Of a DNA stretch of 29,781 bases, positions 8,099 through 16,953 are shown piece by piece. The position numbers and the translations under genes were made by a program. Origin of the DNA: Phyllobacteriaceae bacterium (GTDB taxonomy: Bacteria; Pseudomonadota; Alphaproteobacteria; Rhizobiales; Ancalomicrobiaceae); contig JAAYVT010000195.1 of the NCBI GenBank assembly GCA_012517025.1, positions 1-29,781 of the forward strand, written 5' to 3'. Each line of letters starts with the position of its first letter. Within the stretch, counting starts at the first letter, position 1. Under the pieces are notes generated by a model. The model was given only the letters and a program-made list of their open reading frames with translations. It did no database searches and was not told the DNA's origin.

Positions 8099-8830
8099 AT
8101 GACGACCCAGGCGAAGACTCCGACCAAGCGCACCACCAAGGCCGCGACCGCGGCGAAGCCGGAAGAAGTGACCGCCGCCGCCCCGGCGCCGGAGACCACG
8201 ATCGCTCCGACGGAGACCGTCGCCGAGCCGGTTGCCGCGCCGGTCGTCGAGGCCCCGGTCGCTCCGGCTCCGGTCGCCGCGGCCCCGGTCGCGCCGGCGG
8301 AAGCGCCGGCCGCAGCCTCGCCCTTCGCCGGCTTCGAGTTCCCGAAGTTCGAGGTGCCCGGCTTCGAGTTGCCGAAGTTCGATCTGCCGAAGTTCGATCT
8401 GTCGAAGTTCGAGCTGCCGAAGCTCGGCGACGCCGAGATCCCGGCGGTGCTGCGCGGCCTCGCCGAGAAGGCGGTGACCCAGGCCAAGTCGAACTACGAG
8501 AAGATGAAGGCGGTGGCGGAAGAGGCCACCGACGCCATCGAGGACAGCTACGAGACCGCCCGGGCCGGGGTGATCCAGTACGGCAACAAGACGATCGACG
8601 CGGCCAAGGCCAATTCCGACGCCACCCTCGGCCATGCCAAGGATCTGCTCGGGGTCAAGACCTTCGCCGAGGCGATCGAGCTGCAGACCTCGTTCGTGCG
8701 GCAGCAGTACGAGACGCTGAGCGCGCAGGCCAAGGAACTGCAGGAAATGGCGACCAAGCTCGCAGGCGAGGCCGCCAAGCCGGTCAAGGACGTGTTCGAG
8801 AAGTCGATCGACGTCCTGAAGAAGGACTGA
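8099..8830 (+). CDS. Phasin family protein with Ala/Pro/Lys-rich head and pentapeptide repeats
   Basis: This is a 243-residue protein in three parts. Residues 1-75 are Ala/Pro/Lys/Thr-rich and probably disordered. Residues 79-108 are six tandem five-residue units of the form F-[ED]-[FLV]-[PS]-[KG]. About 112-240 form a helical phasin domain (AEKAVTQAKSNYEKMKAVAE, then LQTSFVRQQYETLSAQAKEL). GGAGAGACGAGGC precedes the ATG. It follows the shorter phasin and shares its operator type, so it likely also acts at polyhydroxyalkanoate granules. A basic Ala/Pro-rich head resembles tails that tether granule proteins to the nucleoid (as in PhaM or PhaF of other bacteria), but that role is an inference. 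The repeat block is unusual for the family and may be an extra granule-binding surface. Confidence 0.9.
   Translation: MTTQAKTPTKRTTKAATAAKPEEVTAAAPAPETTIAPTETVAEPVAAPVVEAPVAPAPVAAAPVAPAEAPAAASPFAGFEFPKFEVPGFELPKFDLPKFDLSKFELPKLGDAEIPAVLRGLAEKAVTQAKSNYEKMKAVAEEATDAIEDSYETARAGVIQYGNKTIDAAKANSDATLGHAKDLLGVKTFAEAIELQTSFVRQQYETLSAQAKELQEMATKLAGEAAKPVKDVFEKSIDVLKKD
8333..8422 (+). repeat. 15-bp tandem repeats encoding F-[ED]-[FLV]-[PS]-[KG]
   Basis: Six in-frame 15-bp units encode FEFPK, FEVPG, FELPK, FDLPK, FDLSK and FELPK. The unit TTCGA(G/T)CTGCCGAAG is nearly identical in several copies, which suggests expansion by slippage or unequal crossing over. Confidence 0.9.
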
Positions 8831-8855
8831 CGCGCGTTCGCGCCGATCGCGCCGT

Positions 8856-8895
8856 CGCCGCCGCCCTTCCGACGGGAGGGCGGCGGCGTGTTTTT
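8856..8895 (+). terminator. Terminator after phasin 2
   Basis: A 15-bp GC-rich stem (8856-8870 with 8874-8888, three-base loop, one G-U) is followed by TGTTTTT. This is a classic intrinsic terminator 26 bp past the stop codon. Confidence 0.9.
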
Positions 8896-8949
8896 CGAGG
8901 TTGGTCCGGACCTTCGTGCACGGGGGATGTGGACAGGGGCGAACGGGGC

Positions 8950-8978
8950 TTGCCAAGCGCGGCGCCAGCCCCTATACG
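8950..8978 (+). promoter_or_regulatory. Sigma-70-type promoter of tRNA-His
   Basis: TTGCCA (8950-8955) and TATACG (8973-8978) are separated by 17 bp and end 18 bp before the mature tRNA. This spacing is what a stable-RNA promoter would show. Confidence 0.7.
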
Positions 8979-8996
8979 GGCGCGGTCGACAGACGT

Positions 8997-9073
8997 GCAG
9001 CTGTAGCTCAGTTGGTTAGAGCGTCGGATTGTGGCTCCGAAGGTCGGTGGTTCGAGTCCACCCAGCTGTACCA
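8997..9073 (+). tRNA. tRNA-His (GTG), CCA encoded
   Basis: A full cloverleaf folds here. The acceptor stem is 8997-9003 with 9063-9069 (first pair G-U), the D-stem GCTC/GAGC, the anticodon stem TCGGA/TCCGA, and the T-stem GGTGG/CCACC with loop TTCGAGT. The anticodon at 9031-9033 is GTG, which reads histidine codons. The discriminator base at 9070 is A and CCA is encoded. The base before the acceptor stem (8996) is T, so the G-1 found in most tRNA-His genes is missing. This matches the known alphaproteobacterial departure from the usual G-1:C73 identity element. Confidence 0.96.
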
Positions 9074-9095
9074 TTCTTCTTCGTTTCGTCTCCGC

Positions 9096-9123
9096 AAGGC
9101 CGCCCTCGGGCGGCCTTCGGTGT
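9096..9123 (+). terminator. Terminator after tRNA-His
   Basis: AAGGCCGCCC and GGGCGGCCTT form a perfect 10-bp stem with a very short loop, followed by CGGTGTTTTC. It lies about 22 bp past the tRNA CCA end. Confidence 0.75.
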
Positions 9124-9324
9124 TTTCGGGACTCCTCCACCTCGCTTCCGCGACGATCGGTCGTGCGAGGCGTTGATCCGGCTCATCGCGCTCGTCGGTC
9201 TTCGGTGGCAGACTTCCGTTCCGTCTTCCGGGATGCGTTCCGGGAAGGCCGCCGCCGGCGAGGTCGACCGGCGCGGCGCGCCGGTTCGGTCGTCTCCGGG
9301 GGCGAAGGCACAGGAGGAGACCCC

Positions 9325-9654
9325 ATGTTCGCCCGTCTCGGCATCACCGCCGTTTCCGCCGCCGCAGCGGTCGTCGCGGCCCTCGTCGTCCTGCCGACCG
9401 GAGCGCGCGCCGACGTCTTCCCCGATTCGTCCGATCGCTTCGTCGCCGGCGACGAGGCGGGGGGACTGGGCTGCGGCGAGCTCTGGTACGCCCGCAACGA
9501 GATCTTCGCCCGCAATGGCTACCGCTTCGAGACCGATCGCGGCCGCGCCGCCTTCGGCGACGGCGGATGGACGCGCAATCCCCATCTCAATCGCTTCGAG
9601 CGGGCGAACGTCGATCTGTTCGAACGGCTCGAATATCGCAGCGGTTGCCGCTGA
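9325..9654 (+). CDS. Secreted YARHG-domain protein
   Basis: This is a 109-residue exported protein. A hydrophobic signal peptide ends GARA|D at about residue 29. The mature part holds GELWYARNEIFARNGYRF (about 51-68), the hallmark of the YARHG domain, an extracellular or periplasmic module of unknown function. C50 and C108 could form a disulfide. AGGAGGAGA sits directly before the ATG at 9325, which decides the start over longer frames reaching back into the tRNA. It is the only coding gene between the tRNA terminator and the lipoprotein gene. The function is unknown. Confidence 0.85.
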   Translation: MFARLGITAVSAAAAVVAALVVLPTGARADVFPDSSDRFVAGDEAGGLGCGELWYARNEIFARNGYRFETDRGRAAFGDGGWTRNPHLNRFERANVDLFERLEYRSGCR

Positions 9655-9745
9655 GCGGGGGACGACGGGCGTCGTCCGGGGATTCGACCGTCGACGGTTC
9701 TTCTGCTACCACAGGCTGTGTTCTGGCGTATCGGAAGGAAAGTCG

Positions 9746-10291
9746 ATGTTTCGGTCGATCGCGCTCGTCGTCGTCCTCGCCGCCCTGGCGGGTTGCACCA
9801 CGCGCTATCAGAATCTCGGGCCGACGGGCGGGGTCGCCGCGTCGAAGATGACCGCCGACGTGTGGCGGATCTCGGCGCGGATCAATCGCCTGACCGATCC
9901 GACGGCGGCGCAGGACTACGTGCTGCTCAAGGCGGCGGAGACCACGGTGGCGGCGGGCGGCACCCATTTCGTCATCGTCGGTCTCGACGACGTCGGCTCG
10001 ACGCAGGGCGGGCGTCACGCCGGTCTCTATGCCTTCGGCGGCGCCGGCGGGCGCGACGGCGGCCGGCTCACCGGCGACATGGTCGGCTACAGCCGCCACG
10101 ACGTCGGCGGCTTGAGCGGTGAGGACCTGATGATCCGCGTCCTGCCGGCGAACGCCTCGGCCGAGGACAAGGCCAAGGCGCTCGACGCGCGCGAGCTGGT
10201 CGCCAACATCGGGCCGCGGGTGAAACGGCCGCAGGGCGCGGCGCCGGTCGCCGAATCCGCGCCGGCGGCCGGTGATCCCGCCGCGCCGTGA
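9746..10291 (+). CDS. Small lipoprotein, resembling the CC0125/CC1285 family
   Basis: This is a 181-residue protein with a lipoprotein signal peptide; the lipobox LAGC places the lipidated cysteine at C17. The mature part contains AAQDYVLLKAAETTVAAGGT, matching the DYxLLKAAExT pattern of Caulobacter-type CC0125/CC1285 family lipoproteins. A Gly/Arg-rich stretch (about 90-112) and an Ala/Pro-rich tail follow. GGAAGGA precedes the ATG. The gene ends 24 bp from the convergent ABC operon end. It is likely anchored in the outer membrane; the role is unknown. The name reflects recalled family patterns, and the lipobox is the firm evidence. Confidence 0.8.
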   Translation: MFRSIALVVVLAALAGCTTRYQNLGPTGGVAASKMTADVWRISARINRLTDPTAAQDYVLLKAAETTVAAGGTHFVIVGLDDVGSTQGGRHAGLYAFGGAGGRDGGRLTGDMVGYSRHDVGGLSGEDLMIRVLPANASAEDKAKALDARELVANIGPRVKRPQGAAPVAESAPAAGDPAAP

Positions 10292-10315
10292 GGCGACGAC
10301 GGGATCCGGTCTCGC

Positions 10316-11310
<995 letters not shown>

Positions 11311-11314
<4 letters not shown>

Positions 11315-12318
11315 GCCGAAACTCCCTCGGCGACGTCGGCGCGGGTCGTCGGGCGACCGGCGACGAGCGGGGTGTGACAGAGCGCGCGGCCGAGATCGGC
11401 GACGGCGCGGGTCGGTTTCACCTTCGAGCACAGCGGTGTGGCGACGGCGCAGCGCGGGGCGAACAGGCAGCCCTCCAGCCGGTCCCATTGTCCCGGCACC
11501 ATGCCGGGGATGGCGGGCAGGTGCTTTTCGGTCGCCCGCTCGGGCAGAGCGGCGAGCAGGGCGGCGGTGTAGGGGTGGTGGGGATCGTGGAAGAGCGCGA
11601 CGGTCCCCGCCTCCTCGACTTGGCGGCCGGCGTACTGGACGACGACGCGCTCGGCGGTCTCGGCGACGACGCCCATGTCGTGGGTGATCAGCACCAGCGC
11701 CATGTCCTTCTCGTCGCGCAGCCGCACCAGGAGATCGAGGATCTGGGCCTGGATGGTGACGTCGAGGGCGGTGGTCGGCTCGTCGGCGATGAGGAGCTTG
11801 GGATTGCAGGCGATCGCCATGGCGATCATCACGCGCTGGCTCATGCCGCCGGAGAGCTGATGGGGATAGGCGGAGAGCCGGCTCTCCGGCGAGGGGATGC
11901 CGACCAGCTCCAGCAGCTCGATCGAGCGGGCGCGCCGGGCCGCCCGGCCGAGGCCGAGGTGGGTGGCGAGCGCCTCGCCGATCTGGAAGCCGACGGTGAA
12001 ACACGGGTTCAGCGACGACATCGGCTCCTGGAAGATCATCGCGATGTCCTTGCCGATCACCTTGCGGCGGGCGGCGGCGGTCATGCCGACCAGGCTCACG
12101 CCCTCGAAGGCGAGGCGATCGGCGGAGACGCGGGCGGTCTTGGGCAGGAGGCCCATGACGGCGAGCATGGCGACCGACTTGCCGGAGCCCGACTCGCCGA
12201 CGATCGACACGATCTCGCGCGGATCGACCTTGAGGGACACGCCGTCGACGGCCCGGAACAGGCCGCCGGAGCGGGTTTCGAAGTCGACGCAGAGGTTCTC
12301 GATTTCGAGCAACGCCAT
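11311..12318 (-). CDS. dppD: Peptide ABC transporter ATP-binding subunit (DppD-like)
   Basis: This 335-residue ATPase has Walker A GESGSGKS (K47), signature LSGGMSQRVMIAMAIA (155-170), Walker B LLIADEP (D179, E180), and the C-terminal cysteine motif GCLFAPRCAVATPLC typical of the peptide/nickel subfamily. It pairs with the DppF-like subunit encoded directly downstream with a four-base overlap. It starts four bases after the stop of the permease gene upstream. The product works on the cytoplasmic face of the inner membrane. Confidence 0.93.
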
Positions 12319-12322
12319 CGCC

Positions 12323-13219
12323 TCAGCTCCGCTTCAGTTTCGGATCGAGGGCGTCGCGCAGACCGTCGCCCATCAGGTTGATCGAGACGACGGTGATCAG
12401 GATGGCGAGGCCCGGCAGGGTGACGACGTGCGGCGCACGCTGGATGAACTCGCGCGCCGACGACAGCATCGCGCCCCATTCCGGCGTCGGCGGCTGAGCG
12501 CCGAGGCCGAGGAAGCCGAGGGCCGCCGCCTCCAGGATGGCGTCGGAGACGCCGAGTGCGGCCTGGACGATCAGCGGGGCGAGGCAGTTCGGCAGCACCG
12601 TCACGAAGGCGAGGCGGAATTCGCCGGACCCGGCGGCGCGGCTCGCGGTGACGTAGTCCTTGGCGAGCTCGGCCATGGCGGTGGCGCGGACGATGCGGAC
12701 GTAACGCGGCATGTAGACGATGGTCACCGCGACGATGGTGTTGGCCAGCGACGGCCCGATCACCGCGATGACGACGATGGCGAGCACGAGGCTCGGCACC
12801 GACATGATCAGGTCCATCACCCGCGAGATCGCGACGTCGACGAGCCCGCCCATGAAGGCGGAGGCGAGGCCGAGGCAGACGCCGACGGCGAGCGACACCA
12901 CCACCACCGAGAAGCCGATGAACAGCGAATAGCGCGCGCCGTGGACGATGCGGGCCATCAGGTCGCGGCCGACGTCGTCGGTGCCGAGCGGGAACTCCCA
13001 CGAGCCGCCCGCCCAGACCGGCGACTGCAGGACGTGGGCGCGGAACTGCTCCATCGGATCGTGCATGGCGATCAGATCGGCGAGCGCGGCGATCAACAGG
13101 ATGGCGCAGAGGATCGCCAGACCGGCGACCGCGCCGCGGTTGACCGCGAAGTCGGCCCACAGCGCGCGGGCGGGCGAGGGAGGGGTGAGGCCCGAGAGGG
13201 CGGCGACGTCATCGGCCAT
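12323..13219 (-). CDS. dppC: Peptide ABC transporter permease (DppC-like)
   Basis: This is a 298-residue inner-membrane permease. The N-terminal cytoplasmic segment leads into a first membrane helix (VAGLAILCAILLIAALADL), then a periplasmic loop with GTDDVGRDLMARIVHGARYS, a hallmark of DppC/OppC proteins, and further helices. An EAA-type coupling loop (ASRAAGSGEFRLAFVTVLPN) contacts the ATPases. Its start overlaps the end of dppB by 11 bp, so the two permeases are probably translated together as the heterodimeric channel. Confidence 0.93.
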   Translation of the reverse strand: MADDVAALSGLTPPSPARALWADFAVNRGAVAGLAILCAILLIAALADLIAMHDPMEQFRAHVLQSPVWAGGSWEFPLGTDDVGRDLMARIVHGARYSLFIGFSVVVVSLAVGVCLGLASAFMGGLVDVAISRVMDLIMSVPSLVLAIVVIAVIGPSLANTIVAVTIVYMPRYVRIVRATAMAELAKDYVTASRAAGSGEFRLAFVTVLPNCLAPLIVQAALGVSDAILEAAALGFLGLGAQPPTPEWGAMLSSAREFIQRAPHVVTLPGLAILITVVSINLMGDGLRDALDPKLKRS

Positions 13220-14219
13220 GGCGGATCCTGGGGTTGATGACGGCGTTCAGAATGTCGACGAACATGTTGACGAACACCAGGAGGGTCGAAATCAGCAGCA
13301 CTCCGCCCTGGAGCGCGGGGTAATCGCGGCGGAAGATCGATTCGATCAGCCAATGGCCGACACCCGGCCAGGCGAAGATCGTCTCGGTCAGCACCGCGCC
13401 GGCGAGCAGGGTGCCGCCTTGCAGACCGATCGTGGTGACGACCGGGATCAGGGCGTTTCTCAGCGCATGCAGGCCGATCACCCGGAACGGCGACAGGCCC
13501 TTGGCGCGGGCGGTGCGGACGTAGTCCTCTTCCAGCACTTCGAGCATGGAGGAGCGCGTCATTCGGGCGATGGCGGCGAGCGGAATGGTGCCGAGCACCA
13601 CCGCCGGCAGGATCAGATGCGACAACGCCGAGGCGAAGGCGCCCTCCTGGTCGGAGAGCAGGGCGTCGATCGTCATGAAGCCGGTCACCGGCTCGAAATA
13701 GTAGATCAGGTCGATGCGGCCGGAGACCGGGGTCAGATCCAGCGTCACCGAGAAGAACAGGACGAGCAGCAGGCCCCACCAGAACACCGGCATCGAATAG
13801 CCGAAGAGGGCGACGCCCATCAGGCCGTGGTCCCACACCGAGCCGCGGCGGACCGCCGCCAGCACGCCGAAGGGCACGCCGAACAGCACCGCGAACAGCA
13901 TCGCGAACAGCGACAGCTCGAGCGTCGCCGGGAACAGGGTGAGGAACTCCTTCAGCACCGAATCTTGGGAGATGATCGAGATGCCGAAGTCGCCGTGCAG
14001 CAGGCCCCATATGTAGTCGAGGAACTGCTTCCAGATCGGTTGGTCGAGACCCAGCTCGTGGCGGAAGTACTCGAGCCGTTCCGGCGAGATGCCGCGTTCG
14101 CCGCGCCTCACTTCGATCGGATCGCCGGGGACCAGGCGAATCGCGACGAAGGTCAGGAAGCTCAGGGCGAACAGCGTCGGAATCGTCAGCGAGATGCGAC
14201 GCAGAATGAAGGACAGCAT
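13209..14219 (-). CDS. dppB: Peptide ABC transporter permease (DppB-like)
   Basis: This 336-residue permease begins MLSFILRRISLTIPTLFALS, the typical first helix of DppB/OppB, followed by the RLVPGDP motif and a large periplasmic loop. The EAA loop (RTARAKGLSPFRVIGLHAL) is near residue 240, and the C-terminal NAVINPRIRH is characteristic. It is separated from the substrate-binding gene by about 80-170 bp, depending on which stop of that gene is used. That gap holds a strong hairpin. Confidence 0.93.
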   Translation of the reverse strand: MLSFILRRISLTIPTLFALSFLTFVAIRLVPGDPIEVRRGERGISPERLEYFRHELGLDQPIWKQFLDYIWGLLHGDFGISIISQDSVLKEFLTLFPATLELSLFAMLFAVLFGVPFGVLAAVRRGSVWDHGLMGVALFGYSMPVFWWGLLLVLFFSVTLDLTPVSGRIDLIYYFEPVTGFMTIDALLSDQEGAFASALSHLILPAVVLGTIPLAAIARMTRSSMLEVLEEDYVRTARAKGLSPFRVIGLHALRNALIPVVTTIGLQGGTLLAGAVLTETIFAWPGVGHWLIESIFRRDYPALQGGVLLISTLLVFVNMFVDILNAVINPRIRHGR

Positions 14220-14248
14220 GTATTCGGGGCTCCGCTCCGGTCCGAAGA

Positions 14249-14285
14249 GAACCCCCCGGCGGAAGGGCGTTCCGCCGGGGGGTTC
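14249..14285 (-). other. Stable intra-operon hairpin between SBP and permease genes
   Basis: A perfect 16-bp inverted repeat (14249-14264 with 14270-14285, loop GGGCG) contains six consecutive G-C pairs. No T-tract follows on the transcribed strand, so it is more likely an RNA-stabilising or attenuating hairpin than a full terminator. It would allow more substrate-binding protein than permease to be made. Confidence 0.75.
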
Positions 14286-14298
14286 GATCAGTGAGCGA

Positions 14299-14388
14299 TC
14301 ATTCGATGCCGACGCCGTAGAACTCGTGTCGGCCGAACGGCGAGATCTTGTAATCGTTCACGTTCTTGGTCGTCGCTGCGAACACCAC
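14299..14388 (-). pseudogene. Family-like C-terminal tail of the SBP, stranded after the amber codon
   Basis: These 29 in-frame codons plus TGA follow the amber stop. Their product matches the family-type ending (KNV-x-DYK-x-SPFGRHEFYGV), so they were probably part of the gene until recently, or are reached by readthrough. The alternatives are a base-calling error at 14389-14391 or a suppressor tRNA. The codon use looks like that of the gene body. Confidence 0.7.
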
Positions 14389-15897
14389 CTAGTGGGCGAT
14401 GTTGAAGGCGGGCGCCTCCTCGTGGGCGATCACCTGCATCTCTTCGTAGAGCTTGGTGCGAGCGGCCTTGTCGGTGAGCTTCTTGGCTTCGTTCAGGCGG
14501 TCGTCGAAGTCCTTGTTGCACCACTTCGACAGGTTGTTGCCACCCGGACGGGCCGCGGAGCAGCCGAGCAGGAAGAAGAAGTTGTCCGGATCGCCGTTGT
14601 CGCCGGTCCAGCCGAGCTGGCCGGTCAGATGCTCGCCGGCCTGCAGGCGCTTGCGATACTCGCCCCACTCGTAGGTGACGAGCTTGGCGTTGACGCCGAT
14701 CTTGGCGAGGTCGGCCTGCATCATCTCGGCGATGCGCTTGGCGTTCGGGTTGTAGGGGCGACGCACCGGCATGTACCACAGGTCGATGTCGAGCGGCGTC
14801 GCCACACCGGCGTCGGCCAGCATCTTCTTGGCCTTCTCCGGGTCGTACGGATAGTCGACGACCTTGTCGTTGTACGACCAGATGGTCGGCGGGATCAGGT
14901 TCTTGGCGGCCTGACCGGCGCCCTGATAGACGTCGCGGATGATCGCCGCCTTGTCGATCGCCATCGAGAAGGCCTGACGCACTTCCTTCTTGTCGAACGG
15001 CGCCTTCTGCACGTTGAACGCCCAATAGGCGATGTTGAGGCCGGGCTGGTTCATCAGCTTGAGGTTCGGATCGGCCTTGATCTGGTCGAGATCGGCGGCG
15101 TTCGGTCCGAACATCACGTTGCACTCGCCCTTCTTGAGCTTGGCGTAACGCGAGGTCGCATCGGGGGTGATGGCGTAGACGAGGTCTTCGAACTTCGACT
15201 TGCCGCCCCAATACTGCGGGAAGGCCTTGTAGCGGATCACCGCGTCCTTCTGATAGGTGACGAAGGAGAACGGACCGGTGCCGACCGGGATCTGGTCGAA
15301 CTGCTCGGGCTTGCCGGCCTTGAGCAGGAAGGCGGCGTATTCGGCCGACTGAATGGTCATGAAGTCCATGGCGAGATTGGCCATGATCGTGACGTTCGGC
15401 TCGGTCAGGACCATCTTGACAGTGTAGTCGTCGACCTTCTCGACGCTCTTCAAGAGCTTCGGCATGTCCATGTCGGAGAAGTAGTCGTAGGCGCCGCCGG
15501 AGATCTTGTGGTAGGGATCGTCGTCCTTCCACTGACGGTTGAACGAGAACAACACGTCGTCGGCGTTGAAGTCACGGGTCGGCTTGAAGCCGTTGACGCC
15601 GGAATGGAACTTCACGCCCTTGCGCAGATGGAAGGTGACGGTGAGACCGTCGGCGGAAATGTCCCACTTCTCGGCGAGGCCGGGAACGACGTTGGTCGAG
15701 CCGCGCTCGAATTCGACGAGCTGATTGAACACCGGGCGAGCGGCGTCGAAGGAGGTGCCGGTGGTGTTGAGCGCCGGCGTGAAGTTCTCCGGACTGCCTT
15801 CCGAACAATAGACCAGAGTCTTGGCCTGAAGGGCCGACGCGCCGAGGGCGAGCATCGCCACCAGGGTCGCCGCGCCGGTGATGAGGGTCCGTTTCAT
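14389..15897 (-). CDS. dppA: Peptide ABC transporter substrate-binding protein, ending early at an amber codon
   Basis: This periplasmic solute-binding protein of family 5 has a signal peptide ending ASALQA|K (about residue 25), then YCSEGSPENFTPALNTTGTS, the typical start of DppA-like proteins. Further family motifs include GLAEKWDISADGLTVTFHLR and LGWTGDNGDPDNFF. The start at 15897 (MKRTLITG) is preceded by AAGGAG; the ATG at 15939 lacks support. The reading frame stops at TAG (14389-14391) after APAFNIAH, giving 502 residues. The same frame continues for 29 codons to TGA at 14299, encoding VVFAATTKNVNDYKISPFGR then HEFYGVGIE, which resembles the usual end of this family. One base change (TCG to TAG) would explain it. 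It is the first gene of the operon. Confidence 0.92.
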   Translation of the reverse strand: MKRTLITGAATLVAMLALGASALQAKTLVYCSEGSPENFTPALNTTGTSFDAARPVFNQLVEFERGSTNVVPGLAEKWDISADGLTVTFHLRKGVKFHSGVNGFKPTRDFNADDVLFSFNRQWKDDDPYHKISGGAYDYFSDMDMPKLLKSVEKVDDYTVKMVLTEPNVTIMANLAMDFMTIQSAEYAAFLLKAGKPEQFDQIPVGTGPFSFVTYQKDAVIRYKAFPQYWGGKSKFEDLVYAITPDATSRYAKLKKGECNVMFGPNAADLDQIKADPNLKLMNQPGLNIAYWAFNVQKAPFDKKEVRQAFSMAIDKAAIIRDVYQGAGQAAKNLIPPTIWSYNDKVVDYPYDPEKAKKMLADAGVATPLDIDLWYMPVRRPYNPNAKRIAEMMQADLAKIGVNAKLVTYEWGEYRKRLQAGEHLTGQLGWTGDNGDPDNFFFLLGCSAARPGGNNLSKWCNKDFDDRLNEAKKLTDKAARTKLYEEMQVIAHEEAPAFNIAH

Positions 15898-16177
15898 CGA
15901 GAATGCTCCTTCACGTTCCGCGTAAGGATCGAACGACATTTTTTCGGAAAGCGCCGACGGCGATCTCGAGCCGGGAAAATCCTTCTCCCACGAGCCGCGA
16001 ATGCCGTGAGGTCATTCGGTGGAGGCTTTCCGGCGGGAGCAATTGCTCGTCTTTTCTACCGATCCGGATCGAACGTCGCTTCCTGAGCGGGCGATCAAAT
16101 CTCAATGCGTGCCGTCGCGCAATGGGGATCGTGGCGAAAAGGTGTCCCGACCACCCCGGGGGTGTGGATGGACGGGG
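15898..16177. promoter_or_regulatory. Upstream region of the ABC operon
   Basis: I see no gene in this 280-bp stretch. It should hold the operon promoter (minus strand). The only symmetric element I noticed is GAGCAATTGCTC at 16037-16048, a 12-bp perfect palindrome about 140 bp upstream of the SBP start, which could be an operator. No clear -35/-10 pair was found. Confidence 0.35.
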
Positions 16178-16834
16178 TCAGGGGAGCGTCGCCAGCAACG
16201 TCGGCCAGCGCCGGTTCGCCTCGCCGAGCAGGCGGTCGGGATCGAGCAGGAAGGCGGTGCGGGCGGTGGCGTCGGCGAACAGCAGCAGGCGCCCGCGAAA
16301 CACCAGAAAGTGCTGCGGCGAGCCTTCCGCCGGCCGGCCCTGCGACACCGCGAAGGCGCAATGCCCGTCGAAGAGCGGGGCGTAGACCTCCGGAGCGTCG
16401 CGGAAGGCGGCTTGCGTGCCCTCGTCCTGGAACAGCCAGGTGACGCCCTGCCAGAACGATTGCCGGTCGGGATCGCCGAGGGTCGGGCGGCCGTTCAGGA
16501 AGTAGCCGACGGGGTCGTAGCCGCCGAGCGCGCGACCGGTCGTCGCATCGGCGAGCCAGACGTGGCGGGGGAGCGGCGCGGGGGCGGCGATCGGACCGTC
16601 GAGCACGGGCGGGGCCGGTCGTTCGGCGGAGGGCGGGGGAACCGTCGTCGCCGCCGGTTCTTGCGGCGGCGGGGCGGTCGGGGTCGGTGCGGCGGCGTGT
16701 TCGGCGGCGCGCGAGCGGATCGGCGCGGCGGCGAACCACAGCAGGATCGGCGCGGCGAGACGCAGCAGCGCGGTGCGACGCGGAACGTCCCGGTTCGGCC
16801 GCGTCTTCGCCCGATTTCCGCTAAACTCGTCCAT
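16178..16834 (-). CDS. Exported YHS-domain protein (YHS (seleno)protein type)
   Basis: This 218-residue protein has an N-terminal hydrophobic segment after arginines (RRTALLRLAAPILLWFAAAP, about 19-38) suggesting export, then a Pro/Ala-rich linker (about 46-90). The domain beginning ALGGYDPVGYFLNGRPTLG (102-120), followed by WLFQDEGTQAAF and YAPLFDGHCAFAVSQG (151-166), matches the YHS (seleno)protein family. C159 sits where some relatives have selenocysteine. The family has a predicted metal- or redox-related role, but no activity can be assigned. GAGGAG lies upstream of the ATG. It is divergent from eipA with 119 bp between starts, so the two may share a control region. Confidence 0.8.
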   Translation of the reverse strand: MDEFSGNRAKTRPNRDVPRRTALLRLAAPILLWFAAAPIRSRAAEHAAAPTPTAPPPQEPAATTVPPPSAERPAPPVLDGPIAAPAPLPRHVWLADATTGRALGGYDPVGYFLNGRPTLGDPDRQSFWQGVTWLFQDEGTQAAFRDAPEVYAPLFDGHCAFAVSQGRPAEGSPQHFLVFRGRLLLFADATARTAFLLDPDRLLGEANRRWPTLLATLP

Positions 16835-16953
16835 GTACGATTCGATCTCCTCGAGGCGGGACGGCCGAGGGGAGAAACTCCGGCTTCTCTGCCGGATCGG
16901 CGCCGAATCGACGCCGCACGGTCGTCTCGCGAAGAAACCCGGGAAGGGGACGC

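Noticed and set aside
14389..14391. TAG as a pyrrolysine codon
   Set aside because: The position is expected to be serine in this family, pyrrolysine use is not known for such transporters, and no pyl genes are visible.
14288..15532. A 414-codon frame running past the amber codon of the SBP
   Set aside because: It is another reading frame within the SBP gene with an Arg-rich product; it does not indicate a frameshifted C-terminus.
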